Source: Paracoccaceae bacterium (GTDB lineage: Bacteria; Pseudomonadota; Alphaproteobacteria; Rhodobacterales; Rhodobacteraceae). From it: 64,000 bases of DNA. Both the position numbers and the translations under genes were made by a program. The DNA is taken from assembly GCA_030148225.1 (NCBI GenBank), contig JASBTX010000009.1:1-64000 (forward strand). Reading direction: 5' to 3'. Positions 54,502 to 63,933 of this stretch are shown one piece after another (position 1 is the first letter of the stretch; every line of letters starts with the position of its first letter). The notes under the pieces are model-generated. The model did not search any database, was not told the origin of the DNA, and saw only the letters and a list, made by a program, of their open reading frames with translations.

Positions 54502-55290
54502 CTATCGCCCCCAGGCCGTGTCGCAAATAGCTTTCAGCGTTTCAAATACGTCAGGCGTCCCGACAACAACTCGTCCGCCCCGGGCGATCATGTCGTTGGC
54601 ATTCTGCATCTCGACGACGCCCCCGGCCTCTTCGATGAGCAACTGGCCCGCAAGGCAATCCCATGCATTCATGTGCTCTTCCAGATATCCCAGCAATCGC
54701 CCCGCGGCGACATACGCCAGCGAGAGCGCGCCGCTGGCGTTGCGGTGAAACATTGCGCCATGGGCCATTACCTCACGGACCACGGGTATGACATTCGCAG
54801 CCTCCACCCGGTTGGAATAGCCGACAGCGACGGTGCCATCAGCCAGATCAACGCCCGATGCGACGCTGATACGCACCCCGTTCAGGGTGGCACCTCTGCC
54901 GCGAACCGCGGCAAAAGTCTCGGACATGTTCGGATCGTGAATGACCCCGAGATGCGTGCGCGCGTCCGAGACACCTGCCAGCACGATTGTCCAGTTGGGA
55001 ATGGCATTGACGAAATTCGTCGTCCCGTCGATCGGGTCAATCACCCAGTCGAACCCGCTGTCGCCCGACGCCGCGCCATGTTCCTCGCCAAAGATGCCGT
55101 CCAAAGGCCACGCCTCGGCAATCCGTTTCCGAAGGAAAAGCTCAACCTCCTTATCGGCCTCGCTCACCCAGTCCTGCTGCCCCTTGCGATCCACCACGAG
55201 AGATGCGCCGCGGGAAAAATACGACAGGGCCAGCTCACCCGCCTCCCGGCAGGCAGCGATTGCGAATTCCTGACGCTCTGACAGGTCCAA
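54502..55290 (-). CDS. inositol monophosphatase family protein
   Basis: I choose a TTG start at 55290 (LDLSERQEFAIAACREAGELAL) because GGAGG lies nine bases before it and the longer track start has no family similarity. The 262-residue magnesium phosphatase has SEADKEVELFLRKRI, FGEEHG, the core WVIDPIDGTTNFVNAIPNW, and AWDCLAGQLLIEEAGGVV. Substrates of the family include inositol phosphate, 3'-phosphoadenylate and sugar phosphates. Convergent with the AfuABC-like importer, it may dephosphorylate the imported substrate. Confidence 0.9.
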   Translation of the reverse strand: MDLSERQEFAIAACREAGELALSYFSRGASLVVDRKGQQDWVSEADKEVELFLRKRIAEAWPLDGIFGEEHGAASGDSGFDWVIDPIDGTTNFVNAIPNWTIVLAGVSDARTHLGVIHDPNMSETFAAVRGRGATLNGVRISVASGVDLADGTVAVGYSNRVEAANVIPVVREVMAHGAMFHRNASGALSLAYVAAGRLLGYLEEHMNAWDCLAGQLLIEEAGGVVEMQNANDMIARGGRVVVGTPDVFETLKAICDTAWGR

Positions 55291-55508
55291 TGTTGAAGAC
55301 CTCCGTTTGGGATTGCGATAAGACAATGACCGCATCATAACAGAACACTTCCTACAACAGAAAGCTAGGCATCGCCCCTGAATGCGCCGCTCAGCTTGAG
55401 GCAGCATTGCCGTAGCCATGCCATCATGAATCGCCGCCTTCGGGCGACTCAGTGGGGCTCGCATATTTCATGCGCGAAGCAACCGATGCGGGGGGGAATT
55501 GAAAGAAG

Positions 55509-55583
55509 TGGCAGTCCCTAGGGGAATCGAACCCCTCTTTCCAGGTTGAAAACCTGGCGTCCTAACCGATAGACGAAGGGACC
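55509..55583 (-). tRNA. trnE: tRNA-Glu (UUC)
   Basis: Reading the minus strand, the gene begins GGTCCCTTCGTCTATCGG and ends AGGGACTGCCA. The acceptor stem GGTCCCT/AGGGACT is followed by discriminator G and an encoded CCA. The anticodon arm CCAGG-TTTTCAA-CCTGG gives anticodon TTC, and the T-arm is AGGGG-TTCGATT-CCCCT. It stands alone between the inositol monophosphatase gene and recJ. Confidence 0.97.
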
Positions 55584-55626
55584 GCAGCTTCCGTGCAGAG
55601 GTCTTTAGGAAAATGGTGGGTTGGGT

Positions 55627-57399
55627 TCAAGCAGAAAATGACTCTGTTTCATCCGCAAATGCCGCATCTTCGAGCTGAAGCTGGGGCGAGCTGCGTCCGC
55701 CCCATTCATTGATTTCCAACCGCCCCGCCAGATGAACCAGCCGGTGTCCGGCCGAATCAAGTGCCGTGCCAAGTGCGCTATCGAATGCGCCGAAACAGAT
55801 CGCATCCAGCCTGCCGCCGCTTTCATCGCCAAAGGAAATTTTCAGGTGGTTCTGGCCTACCTGCCGGGCTGACCTGATCCGCTGGTTGGGAAAGGCGAAC
55901 CGTGGCGCAGGCGCGCCGGCACCAAATGGTCCGGCGGCCTCAAGCTCTTCGATCATATCGACGCTGGCGGCTGCGGCCATCAGCATGCCCGTGAGCTTCA
56001 GATCGGCCGGCCCTGCCGTTCCGGCACCCTGACGCGCCAAAAGATCGGACAGCCGCGCCATGGCCTCCTCCAGCCGGGTGGCGTCAATCGTGAGGCCGGC
56101 GGCCATCTTGTGGCCACCACCTTTCAAAAGAACCCCCTCGGCGCTGAGGCGCTGGATCGCTGCACCCAGATCAACGCCCGAGACAGATCTGCCCGATCCT
56201 TTGCCGATACCATCCTGCAGGCCGATGACGATGGCGGGGCGGTTTGTCTTTTCCTTGAGGCGCGAGGCGACGATGCCGACCACGCCGGGGTGCCAGCCTT
56301 CGCCCGCTGCCCAGACCAATGGCGCGGTGAGGTCGCGGGCCTCTGCCTGCGCCAGCGCCGCGTCGCGCACCTGATTTTCGATCTGCCGCCGTTCGGCGTT
56401 CTGGCGGTCAAGTTCTGCGGCAATGGCCGCGGCATCCGACTGAGAGCGGGCTGTCAAGAGACGAATGCCAAGGTCCGCCTGACCAACACGACCACCTGCG
56501 TTGATGCGCGGACCCAGCACATAGCCCAGATGATAGCCCGATGGTTTCCGGTCGATGCCGGCGATATCCGAAAGGGCGACCAGCCCGGGCCGCGCGCGTC
56601 GGGCCAGCACCTTGAGCCCCTGAACGACAAAGGCCCTGTTGACCCCGGTCAGCGACGCCACATCCGCCACCGTCGCCAGCGCGACCAGATCCAGAAGCGA
56701 CATGAGATCCGGCCCCTCACGACCCGCTTCGCGCATTTGCCGGTTGCATTCGACGAGCGTCAGAAAAACAACAGCGGCAGCGCAAAGATGCGCCAGCGCA
56801 CCATCCTCGTCCTGCCGGTTGGGATTGACCACGGAATGTGCATCCGGCAGCACCTCGGATGCGAGGTGATGATCCAGCACGATGACATCCACCCCCTTGG
56901 CCGCGGCAATCGCATCATGCGAGAGCGTTCCGCAATCCACGCAGATGATCAGGTCATGTGCCTCTGCCAGTGTCGCCATCGCCGGGATGTTGGGGCCATA
57001 TCCTTCATCAATCCGGTCGGGTACGTAGATCGTGGCGTCAGATCCCAATTGTCTGAGCCAGATGACAAGCTCTGCGCCTGAACAGGCACCATCGACATCA
57101 TAATCGGCAAAAACGGCGATCCTCTCGCTCTGATCAGCGGCTTTCAGGATGCGCTCTGCCGCCAGCGGCAGGTCCTTCAGACCGCGCGGATCGGGCAGCA
57201 GGTTACGAAGAGAAGGCGCAAGATAATCGGCGATTTCGGGGGCTTCGACACCGCGTGCGGCCAGCAGACGACAAAGCGTCAGCGAATACGACGTCTGTTG
57301 GGCCAGGGCTTCGGCGCGCCGCTCATTGTCGGCAGATGGCGCGACCCAGCGGCGGCCGGTCAGCGACGTTTCAACACCAAGAAAGGCGGTGCTGCTCAC
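55627..57399 (-). CDS. recJ: single-stranded-DNA-specific exonuclease RecJ
   Basis: This 590-residue 5'-3' exonuclease acts in recombination and mismatch repair. It belongs to the DHH phosphoesterases: motif I FADYDVDGACSGAELV (about residue 97), ICVDCGT, and DHH in VIVLDHHLAS. Further blocks are GYVLGPRINAGGRVGQADLGIRLL and the DHHA1 signature KGGGHKMAAGLTI, then an OB-fold C-terminus (AGPFGAGAPAPRFAF). The length is normal. It overlaps glpX by four bases. Confidence 0.95.
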   Translation of the reverse strand: MSSTAFLGVETSLTGRRWVAPSADNERRAEALAQQTSYSLTLCRLLAARGVEAPEIADYLAPSLRNLLPDPRGLKDLPLAAERILKAADQSERIAVFADYDVDGACSGAELVIWLRQLGSDATIYVPDRIDEGYGPNIPAMATLAEAHDLIICVDCGTLSHDAIAAAKGVDVIVLDHHLASEVLPDAHSVVNPNRQDEDGALAHLCAAAVVFLTLVECNRQMREAGREGPDLMSLLDLVALATVADVASLTGVNRAFVVQGLKVLARRARPGLVALSDIAGIDRKPSGYHLGYVLGPRINAGGRVGQADLGIRLLTARSQSDAAAIAAELDRQNAERRQIENQVRDAALAQAEARDLTAPLVWAAGEGWHPGVVGIVASRLKEKTNRPAIVIGLQDGIGKGSGRSVSGVDLGAAIQRLSAEGVLLKGGGHKMAAGLTIDATRLEEAMARLSDLLARQGAGTAGPADLKLTGMLMAAAASVDMIEELEAAGPFGAGAPAPRFAFPNQRIRSARQVGQNHLKISFGDESGGRLDAICFGAFDSALGTALDSAGHRLVHLAGRLEINEWGGRSSPQLQLEDAAFADETESFSA

Positions 57400-58361
57400 A
57401 GGCTCGGGTTGCGGTAGGTCATGCGCCGGACCGATCCGGTTTTCGACCGCATCAACAACGTCTCAGTCGTCAGATAGCCGACCTCGCGCTTGACCCCGGG
57501 CAAAAGCGAACCGTCGGTTACCCCGGTTGCAGCAAAGATCACGTCCTGGGTGACCATGTCGTCGCGGGTGTAAATCCGGTCCAGATCCGTAATGCCTGCG
57601 CTGCGGGCGCGCCCGGCTTCTTCCTCGTTTCTGAATTGCAACCGGCCGAAAATCTGGCCGCCCATGCATTTCAGCGCCGCCGCCGCCAGAACGCCCTCGG
57701 GTGCTCCTCCAGAACCCATATACATGTCGATCCCGGTCACGTCGGCCTCGGCGCAATGGATCACCCCGGCAACATCACCATCCGTGATCAGCCGGATGGC
57801 GACCCCGGTCGAGCGCAGCTCGGCAATCATCTCTTCGTGGCGCGGCCGTTCAAGGACGCAGACGGTGATATCCTTGGCGGCGCATCCGCGCGCTTTGGCA
57901 AGCGCTCTGACCCGTTCGGAAGGCGACATGTCCAGCGAAACAATTCCGGGCGCGTATCCCGGACCGATGGCAAGCTTGTCCATATAGACATCCGGCGCAT
58001 GCAGCATCGACCCCCGCGGCCCCATCGCGATCACGGCCAGCGCATTGGGCATATCCTTGGCCGTCAGTGTCGTCCCTTCCAGCGGATCAAGCGCGATATC
58101 AACCGCCGGGCCTTCACCGGTGCCGACCTCTTCTCCGATATAAAGCATCGGCGCCTCGTCACGCTCACCTTCGCCGATGACGACGACACCCGCGATTTCC
58201 AGCAGATTGAGCTGTGTGCGCATTGCGTCGACAGCAGCCTGATCCGCAGCCTTCTCGTCGCCGCGCCCGATAAGATTGGCCGAGGCCATGGCAGCCGCCT
58301 CGGAAACCCGCGCCAGACCCAGCGAAAGCATGCGGTCGTGAAATTCCTGTTTGGTCGTCAT
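57396..58361 (-). CDS. glpX: class II fructose-1,6-bisphosphatase
   Basis: A 321-residue GlpX-type enzyme that hydrolyses fructose 1,6-bisphosphate in gluconeogenesis. Signatures are GRGDEKAADQAAVDAMR, VVIGEGERDEAPMLYIGEEVGTG (metal site), IALDPLEGTTLTAKDMPNALAVIAMG, and GSGGAPEGVLAAAALKCMGGQIFGRL. It lies between hom and recJ in a leftward run, a common order in Rhodobacteraceae. Confidence 0.95.
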   Translation of the reverse strand: MTTKQEFHDRMLSLGLARVSEAAAMASANLIGRGDEKAADQAAVDAMRTQLNLLEIAGVVVIGEGERDEAPMLYIGEEVGTGEGPAVDIALDPLEGTTLTAKDMPNALAVIAMGPRGSMLHAPDVYMDKLAIGPGYAPGIVSLDMSPSERVRALAKARGCAAKDITVCVLERPRHEEMIAELRSTGVAIRLITDGDVAGVIHCAEADVTGIDMYMGSGGAPEGVLAAAALKCMGGQIFGRLQFRNEEEAGRARSAGITDLDRIYTRDDMVTQDVIFAATGVTDGSLLPGVKREVGYLTTETLLMRSKTGSVRRMTYRNPSL

Positions 58362-58402
58362 ACTTTACCTTTCTCGCGTTTCCAGCACTGCAATTGATCC
58401 CG

Positions 58403-59689
58403 CTAAACGTCTTCGATTCTGAGCGACACGATCGGCCCCTTGACCACATCCAGCCCTTCGATTTTGGCCACCGCGTCCTTGAGGGCGCTGCGCCCGGTCT
58501 TGTGGGTGACGATCAACACTGGTGCTGTCGTTGCCATGTGCCCGTACTGGCGCATGCGATCTATTGATATTCCGGCCTCGCCCAGCGTTGTAGCCACTTT
58601 AGCCAATGCGCCGGGTTTGTCGGCGAGCGACAAGCGCATGTAATAGGGGGCGGGGGTTGAGCTGTTGGCGGCAACCGCATCCGCAAGCTGGCTGGCGGGC
58701 TGGCCAAAGGGGGCAACGCGGATGCCACGGGCAATGTCGATCACGTCTGACATCACGGCAGAGGCGGTCGGCCCTTCGCCGGCACCTGCACCGCGCAGCA
58801 CGACCTGTCCGACCGCGTCGCCTTCGACCACAACCATGTTGGTGGCATTTTCAAGCTGGCCCAGCGGGCTTTGGGCCGGGACCAGACAGGGCGACATGCG
58901 TTGTTCGAGACCGCGCCCGGTCATCTGCGCAACACCCAGAAGCTTGACCCGAAATCCCATATCCGCAGCCTGTTCGATATCGCCCGTCGTGATGTTGCCG
59001 ATCCCTTCAAGTTCGACGGCAGGGAAATTGACCTTGGTGCCGAACGCGATGGCCGCCAGCAATGACAATTTGTGCCCGGCATCGATGCCGCCGACATCGA
59101 GATTGGGGTCGGCCTCCAGATAGCCAAGCTTGCGCGCGTCCTCGAACACCTCTTCGTAGGGCAGACGCTCATTTTCCATGCGCGTCAGGATATAGTTGCA
59201 AGTCCCGTTCATCACACCCATCACGCGCCTGACGTCATTGCCGGCCAGACCCTCGGTCAGTGATTTGACGATGGGAATGCCACCGGCGACGGCCGCTTCG
59301 AACCGGATGGTGCGCCCCGTATCCTCGGCCATTGCTGCAAGGTGCTGGCCATGAACGGCAAGCATGGCCTTGTTGGCGGTCACCACATCCTTGCCCGTAT
59401 CAAGCGCTGCCTCGGTCGCCGCCTTGGCGGGGCCGTCCGTTCCGCCCATGAGTTCCACGAGAACATCGATATCATCACGGCGCGCCAGCGCGACAGGGTC
59501 ATCCTCCCAGGCGTAGGCCGACAGACGAACGCCCCGGTCCTTGTCGCGCGACCGCGCAGAGACGGCGGTGATGTCGACGGCCCTGCCTGCGCGGGCTTCG
59601 ATCATTGCGGCGTGGCGCTGAACGATTTTGACAACACCGGCGCCCACCGTTCCAAGACCGGCAATTCCAAGACGGATGGGGGTAGTCAT
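58403..59689 (-). CDS. hom: homoserine dehydrogenase
   Basis: I start at MTTPIRLGIAGLGTVGAGVV (59689). The 428-residue monofunctional enzyme reduces aspartate semialdehyde to homoserine (threonine, methionine). It has a NAD(P)-binding GLGTVG, DVLVELMGGTDGPAKAATEAALDTGKDVVTANKAMLA, the central block MNGTCNYILTRME with YLEADPNLDVGGIDAGHKLSLLAAIAFG, and a C-terminal ACT domain (YYMRLSLADKPGALAKVATTLGEAGISIDRMRQYGH) for threonine feedback. Confidence 0.95.
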   Translation of the reverse strand: MTTPIRLGIAGLGTVGAGVVKIVQRHAAMIEARAGRAVDITAVSARSRDKDRGVRLSAYAWEDDPVALARRDDIDVLVELMGGTDGPAKAATEAALDTGKDVVTANKAMLAVHGQHLAAMAEDTGRTIRFEAAVAGGIPIVKSLTEGLAGNDVRRVMGVMNGTCNYILTRMENERLPYEEVFEDARKLGYLEADPNLDVGGIDAGHKLSLLAAIAFGTKVNFPAVELEGIGNITTGDIEQAADMGFRVKLLGVAQMTGRGLEQRMSPCLVPAQSPLGQLENATNMVVVEGDAVGQVVLRGAGAGEGPTASAVMSDVIDIARGIRVAPFGQPASQLADAVAANSSTPAPYYMRLSLADKPGALAKVATTLGEAGISIDRMRQYGHMATTAPVLIVTHKTGRSALKDAVAKIEGLDVVKGPIVSLRIEDV

Positions 59690-59762
59690 ATCAGCGCTCC
59701 GCGACAAGAAATCTGTTCACGCCATAACCGCGAAGTTCCGGGCAATCAACCGGACCCGGGCG

Positions 59763-60068
59763 TCAGCCGCGGCTTTGCTGTTTTTTCAGCAGCGCCAGCA
59801 GGCGTTTGCGTGTCTGATCATCCATCTCGTCGGCGCTGCGCAGGATCTCGGCCCGGGCGCGAAGCGCGGCCTCGCGGTTTTGCAGCGTTGTCGCTGTGGC
59901 GTTGGCCTGTTCGGCGTCTTCGGGCGCGATTGCGCGGGCGCGAACGGCCTTGAGAAAGGGAAAACCGGCCATTCTGGCACCATCGGTCACCATGCCGTCC
60001 AGATCGGGCGCGGGCGAACATGCGGCAACCGTTCCCAGAACCACCAGCGATTTCAGTATGTGCCGCAT
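59763..60068 (-). CDS. small lipoprotein
   Basis: A 101-residue protein with a short signal peptide and lipobox, MRHILKSLVVLGTVAACSPAPD, where Cys17 would be lipidated. The rest is a charged helical domain (AEQANATATTLQNREAALRARAEILRSADEMDDQTRKRLLALLKKQQSRG), likely coiled coil. No family name is given. It follows hom after a 73-base gap in the opposite direction to the TetR gene. Confidence 0.75.
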   Translation of the reverse strand: MRHILKSLVVLGTVAACSPAPDLDGMVTDGARMAGFPFLKAVRARAIAPEDAEQANATATTLQNREAALRARAEILRSADEMDDQTRKRLLALLKKQQSRG

Positions 60069-60176
60069 CTCTGCCTGCCAATCGGTCGGATGACCAGATC
60101 ATAGCGTCATCGGCATCATCCCACAAGCTGAGCGCCAGCCCCTTTGATCACCGGCGACAATCAGCTAGGAAACCCC

Positions 60177-60758
60177 ATGGCGCGCACACAAGGTTCCCAT
60201 TCCGCCCATACAGGGCCAAAGGTTCGCACGGCCGCAGAGCGGCTGTTTGCACGGCACGGCTATGCCGCCGTCTCGATGCGCCAGATCGCCGCCGAGGTCG
60301 GGGTGCAGGTGGGTGCGCTTTATGTCTATACGCCGGACAAGCAATCGCTTCTGTTCGAGATGATGAAATCACATCTCGAAGGGTTGATTGCGGCCTTGCC
60401 GCAGGTCAGTGGCGAACCGCTGAAGCGTCTTGAAGCGTTCACGAGGTTTCACGTCCGGTATCATCTGGACCGGCCCGAACCGGTTTTCATCGCCTATATG
60501 GAGCTGCGCAATCTGAACGCCGAAAACTTTAGTGTTATTGAGGCGTTGCGCGGGAAATACGAAGCGTTTCTCGAGACCATATTGCGCCAGGGGGTCGAGG
60601 CCGGAGATATGTCGGTCGAGGATAGCAAGGTGGCGACGCTTGCCATAATTGCAATGCTGACCGGGATCACGACCTGGTTTCGCGACGATGGCCGTCTGAC
60701 CCGCGCCGAGGTCGAGGAAATCTATTGGGATATGGTGCGCCGGATGGTCGGCGCCTGA
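60177..60758 (+). CDS. TetR-family transcriptional regulator
   Basis: I start at MARTQGSHSAHTGPKVRTAAE (60177). The 193-residue protein has the TetR helix-turn-helix ERLFARHGYAAVSMRQIAAEVGVQVGALYVYTPDKQSLLFEMMKSHLEGL in its first 70 residues. The ligand-binding C-terminal part resembles TetR_C_41-like (AFTRFHVRYHLDRPEPVFIAYMELRNL). The lipoprotein gene is divergent; the target is unknown. Confidence 0.92.
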   Translation: MARTQGSHSAHTGPKVRTAAERLFARHGYAAVSMRQIAAEVGVQVGALYVYTPDKQSLLFEMMKSHLEGLIAALPQVSGEPLKRLEAFTRFHVRYHLDRPEPVFIAYMELRNLNAENFSVIEALRGKYEAFLETILRQGVEAGDMSVEDSKVATLAIIAMLTGITTWFRDDGRLTRAEVEEIYWDMVRRMVGA

Positions 60759-60830
60759 AATGCAATCGCGACCGGATTGATGCCGGATCGGCGCGCCGCG
60801 CCGCGATTGCACGGGTGTCTAAAGACGCGG

Positions 60831-61739
60831 TCAGGCCGGGCGGATGAAACGGTTGTTGCGCAGATCGGCAAATGCCTGATGCAGTTCCTCCTGCGTGTTC
60901 ATCACGATCGGACCATGCCAAGCCACAGGTTCCTGAATTGGGGCACCCGAAATCAGCAGAAAACGAATACCTTCATCGCCCGCCTGCACGGTAACCTCGT
61001 CACCGGTGCCGAACTGTACCAGTGTCCTGTCGCCGCTGAGGTCGCGGATATTGACCTCCTGGCCCATGACTTCCTTTTCCAAGAGCACACCTGCAGGTGG
61101 GGCGGCATCCGCGAATGTACCGGCACCGTCGAATACATAGGCAAACGCACGGCGGTAGGTGTCGATCTTGAAGGATTTGCGCAAACCGGCGGGTACGGTG
61201 ATATCGAGGTATTGCGGTTCGGCAGCGATACCATCGACCGGACCCGTTTTGCCCCAGAATTCACCGACGATGACTTTGACGCGGGTACCGTCGTCATCGA
61301 TGATCTCGGGAATGTCCTTTCCTTCAACATCCTGATATCTGGGCGTGGTCATCTTCATCGCCCCCGGCAGGTTGGCCCAAAGCTGGAAACCATGCATCTG
61401 CCCCCGCTGGTTTCCCTTGGGCATTTCCTGATGCAATATGCCTGATCCGGCGGTCATCCACTGAACGTCACCGGCACCCAACGTGCCGGTATTGCCAAGG
61501 CTGTCGCCATGCTCAACCGTGCCATTCAGTACATATGTGATGGTCTCGATCCCGCGATGCGGATGCCATGGAAAGCCGCGCATGAAATCCTCGGGCCGGT
61601 CGTTGCGGAAATCGTCAAACAGCAGGAACGGATCGAGCATATCGGGGTTTTGAAATCCGAATGCGCGGTGCAGTTTGACCCCCGCACCTTCCAGTGTTGG
61701 AATGGCGGCTGAGGTTGATGTGACTGGGCGTACCGACAT
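60831..61739 (-). CDS. pirin family protein (quercetinase-like bicupin)
   Basis: A 302-residue bicupin of the pirin family. The N-terminal domain has the metal site MRGFPWHPHRGIETITYVLNGTVEHGDSLGN..AGDVQWMTAGSGILHQEMPKG, with His ligands in HPHRG, and the signature QLWANLPGAMKMTTPRYQDV follows. The C-terminal cupin is REPVAWHGPIVMNTQEEL-like (QEPVAWHGPIVMNTQEELHQA). Members are redox or nuclear cofactors, and some have quercetin 2,3-dioxygenase activity. It is divergent from the dehydrogenase gene. Confidence 0.92.
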   Translation of the reverse strand: MSVRPVTSTSAAIPTLEGAGVKLHRAFGFQNPDMLDPFLLFDDFRNDRPEDFMRGFPWHPHRGIETITYVLNGTVEHGDSLGNTGTLGAGDVQWMTAGSGILHQEMPKGNQRGQMHGFQLWANLPGAMKMTTPRYQDVEGKDIPEIIDDDGTRVKVIVGEFWGKTGPVDGIAAEPQYLDITVPAGLRKSFKIDTYRRAFAYVFDGAGTFADAAPPAGVLLEKEVMGQEVNIRDLSGDRTLVQFGTGDEVTVQAGDEGIRFLLISGAPIQEPVAWHGPIVMNTQEELHQAFADLRNNRFIRPA

Positions 61740-61914
61740 GAATGGCCTCCTTTTGACGGTAACTAGGCCGCCCGATGCCGCCGATCAAGCGCACGGATTG
61801 TTCCTGGCCTGATACATTCTGTGAAAATTTGCACATCTCTGCCCATGTCGGTTTTGGGCGGTATCCGTTTCACTGCCGTGGCAAATTGCGCAGAATCACG
61901 CAGGAGAGCTTTCA

Positions 61915-62874
61915 ATGAGAATCGGATTTATCGGGCTTGGCAATGTCGGCGGCAAACTGTCCGGCAGCCTGATCAGAAACGGCATGGATGTCACGGTTCT
62001 GGATCTGAACCAGACACTTGTCGACCAGTTCGTCAGCTTGGGGGCCAAGGCCGGCACAAGCCCCGCCGACGTTATGCGCCGCTGCGACTACGTCGTCACA
62101 TGCCTGCCCAGCCCAGCGGCTTCGGCCTCTGTCGTTGAGGGCGAGGATGGTCTACTGGAGGCGATGGGGCCAGGCAAGGTCTGGATGGAAATGTCGACGA
62201 CCGACGAGGAAGAAGTTCTGAGACTGGGCGCCAAAGTGATTGCTGCCGGGGGCGAGGCGGTGGATTGCCCGGTGTCGGGCGGATGCCACCGTGCGGCAAC
62301 CGGCAATATTTCGATCTTTGCCGGGTGCGAGCGCGCAACCTTTGACCGGATTCTGCCCCTGTTGACGACGATGGGCCGCAGGGTGCTGCATACCGGCGGG
62401 CTTGGTTCGGCCTCGGTGCTGAAGGTTGTCACCAATTTCCTCGCGACTGCCAACCTGATCAGCTGCGCCGAGGCGCTGACGGTGTGCAAAGCATCGGGCA
62501 TGGATCTGAACACCGCTTTCGAGGCGATCCGGATTTCGTCGGGCAATTCGTTTGTGCATGAGACTGAAAGCCAGGTCATTCTGAACGGCTCCCGCGACAT
62601 CAGTTTTACCATGGACCTCGTGCACAAGGATATCAGCCTCTTTCAGTCGGTCGCCGACCGGGCAGGGGTCCCGCTTGAAATGAATCCGCTGATGATCGAA
62701 ATTTTTGAGGATGCGATCAGCCGCTATGGCGCGCGCGAATTGTCGCCAAACGTGATCCGGCGGCTTGAGGATGCAACGGGTCTGGACATCCGCGCGCCCG
62801 GATTTCCGCCAGAAATGGTGGATGATGAGCCTGAAGAGCCGGGATATGAGGTTGTTTCCCACCGCCCGGCGTGA
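61915..62874 (+). CDS. beta-hydroxyacid dehydrogenase family oxidoreductase
   Basis: A 319-residue NAD(P)-dependent enzyme related to 3-hydroxyisobutyrate dehydrogenase. It has MRIGFIGLGNVGGKLSGSLIRNGMDVTVLDLN (cofactor site), VVTCLPSPAASASVVEG, the substrate-binding block VDCPVSGGCHRAATGNISIFAGCE, and the catalytic Lys in GLGSASVLKVVTNFLATANLISCAEAL. The exact substrate is not evident. The C-terminus ends in an acidic extension. Its stop overlaps a possible GTG of the next ORF. Confidence 0.9.
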   Translation: MRIGFIGLGNVGGKLSGSLIRNGMDVTVLDLNQTLVDQFVSLGAKAGTSPADVMRRCDYVVTCLPSPAASASVVEGEDGLLEAMGPGKVWMEMSTTDEEEVLRLGAKVIAAGGEAVDCPVSGGCHRAATGNISIFAGCERATFDRILPLLTTMGRRVLHTGGLGSASVLKVVTNFLATANLISCAEALTVCKASGMDLNTAFEAIRISSGNSFVHETESQVILNGSRDISFTMDLVHKDISLFQSVADRAGVPLEMNPLMIEIFEDAISRYGARELSPNVIRRLEDATGLDIRAPGFPPEMVDDEPEEPGYEVVSHRPA

Positions 62875-62909
62875 GTAAACCCCTGACGACAGGAACAGGG
62901 GGTCAGACC

Positions 62910-63377
62910 ATGGACGATCCAATCGCCATCCTTCGGGTGTCACCGGTACGCCGGATACTGGCGCTGACACTGATGGGCGCGCTCGGTGCGCTGATCCTCT
63001 ATCTGCTGTTCACGTCGCCCCCGGCTGCGTTCATCGGGCAGGCCTTCCTTTTGGGGCTGGGGCTTTTTGCGCTTTACAATGCAACGCGGCTTTATCAGGC
63101 GACGCAATCCTCGATCTATCTCTATGCCGACCGGATCGAGGATAGCGAGGGCACGTTGCTTTGCCGCCTTTCGGATATCAAATCTGTTGATCGTGGCCTG
63201 TTCGCGTTCAAGCCGTCCAACGGGCTGCTGATTGTGACGCACAAAAGGTTGGGGCGGCGCTGGGCACCGGGGCTCTGGTGGCGAATGGGGAGCTATATCG
63301 GCATCGGCGGCGTGACGCCGGCATCCGAAGGCAAGGCGATGGCCGAGGCCATCGCTTCACTTACGACGCATAAGTGA
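62910..63377 (+). CDS. two-helix membrane protein, unknown
   Basis: I prefer ATG 62910 (MDDPIAILRVSPVRR) because AGGGGG lies shortly before it; a GTG at 62871 overlapping the previous stop is the alternative. The 155-residue protein has two helices (about 17-36, ILALTLMGALGALILYLLF, and 42-62, AFIGQAFLLGLGLFALYNA). A soluble C-terminal domain with YADRIEDSEGTLLCRLSDIKSVDRGLFAFKPSNGLLIVTHK resembles a PH-like fold. It overlaps the TadE-like gene convergently by 17 bases. Confidence 0.75.
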   Translation: MDDPIAILRVSPVRRILALTLMGALGALILYLLFTSPPAAFIGQAFLLGLGLFALYNATRLYQATQSSIYLYADRIEDSEGTLLCRLSDIKSVDRGLFAFKPSNGLLIVTHKRLGRRWAPGLWWRMGSYIGIGGVTPASEGKAMAEAIASLTTHK

Positions 63378-63915
63378 GCTTTGGGATAAAGCGCGGGCGG
63401 ATGAAGATCTTGTTGGTAAAGGTCAGATCATCCAGAAGCAGCGTGATGTAGGACCGATAGACCTCCGACGTCTCGATATAGATGATGCTGTCGCCATCGG
63501 CCATGAGCGGCAACGAGCCTACCAGCGTGTTCACATCTCCCTGTGTCATGGTGACGGCCGATTCATTGCCCGCCACATCCGACCAGTCCAACGTGTATTG
63601 GTCTGTCGGTTCAGAGTAAGAAATGGATGATACCCGCAAAAATGCAGAGCCGTCCACCGAGCTGCTGATGAAATCATAGACATTCATCATGCCGTCAATA
63701 TAGCTCGCATCCACCTCTGTCGTCTCGCGCGAGATCAGATCAGATACCGTGAACGCCGCTTTTTCGCTGGTGTTCTTGGCCTTGTATACACCAAAATATG
63801 CAAAACCCATCACATAGGCGATGATGACCATTGGCAAAACGGTGATGAACTCAACCACCAGCCCGCCGTCTTCGTTCCTGAAGAACCCGGATCGCCTGAT
63901 TCTGAATGCGCGCAT
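63361..63915 (-). CDS. TadE-like pilus assembly protein
   Basis: I start at MRAFRIRRSGFFRNEDGG (63915). The 184-residue protein has a basic N-terminus, then the TadE-type signature GGLVVEFITVLPMVIIAYVMGFAYFGVYKA, which combines a prepilin-like processing region with a membrane helix. The periplasmic part has conserved strands (AAFTVSDLISRETTEVDASYIDGM) and ends FIRPRFIPKLTYAS. It is a minor pseudopilin of tight-adherence (Flp) pili. The next gene (partial) lies 18 bases upstream, in the same direction. Confidence 0.85.
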   Translation of the reverse strand: MRAFRIRRSGFFRNEDGGLVVEFITVLPMVIIAYVMGFAYFGVYKAKNTSEKAAFTVSDLISRETTEVDASYIDGMMNVYDFISSSVDGSAFLRVSSISYSEPTDQYTLDWSDVAGNESAVTMTQGDVNTLVGSLPLMADGDSIIYIETSEVYRSYITLLLDDLTFTNKIFIRPRFIPKLTYAS

Positions 63916-63933
63916 GATCACAGCCTTTCCCAA

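Noticed and set aside
56110-58397. Long plus-strand ORFs opposite recJ and glpX
   Set aside because: recJ and glpX are unmistakable on the minus strand; these are antisense open frames typical of high-GC genomes.
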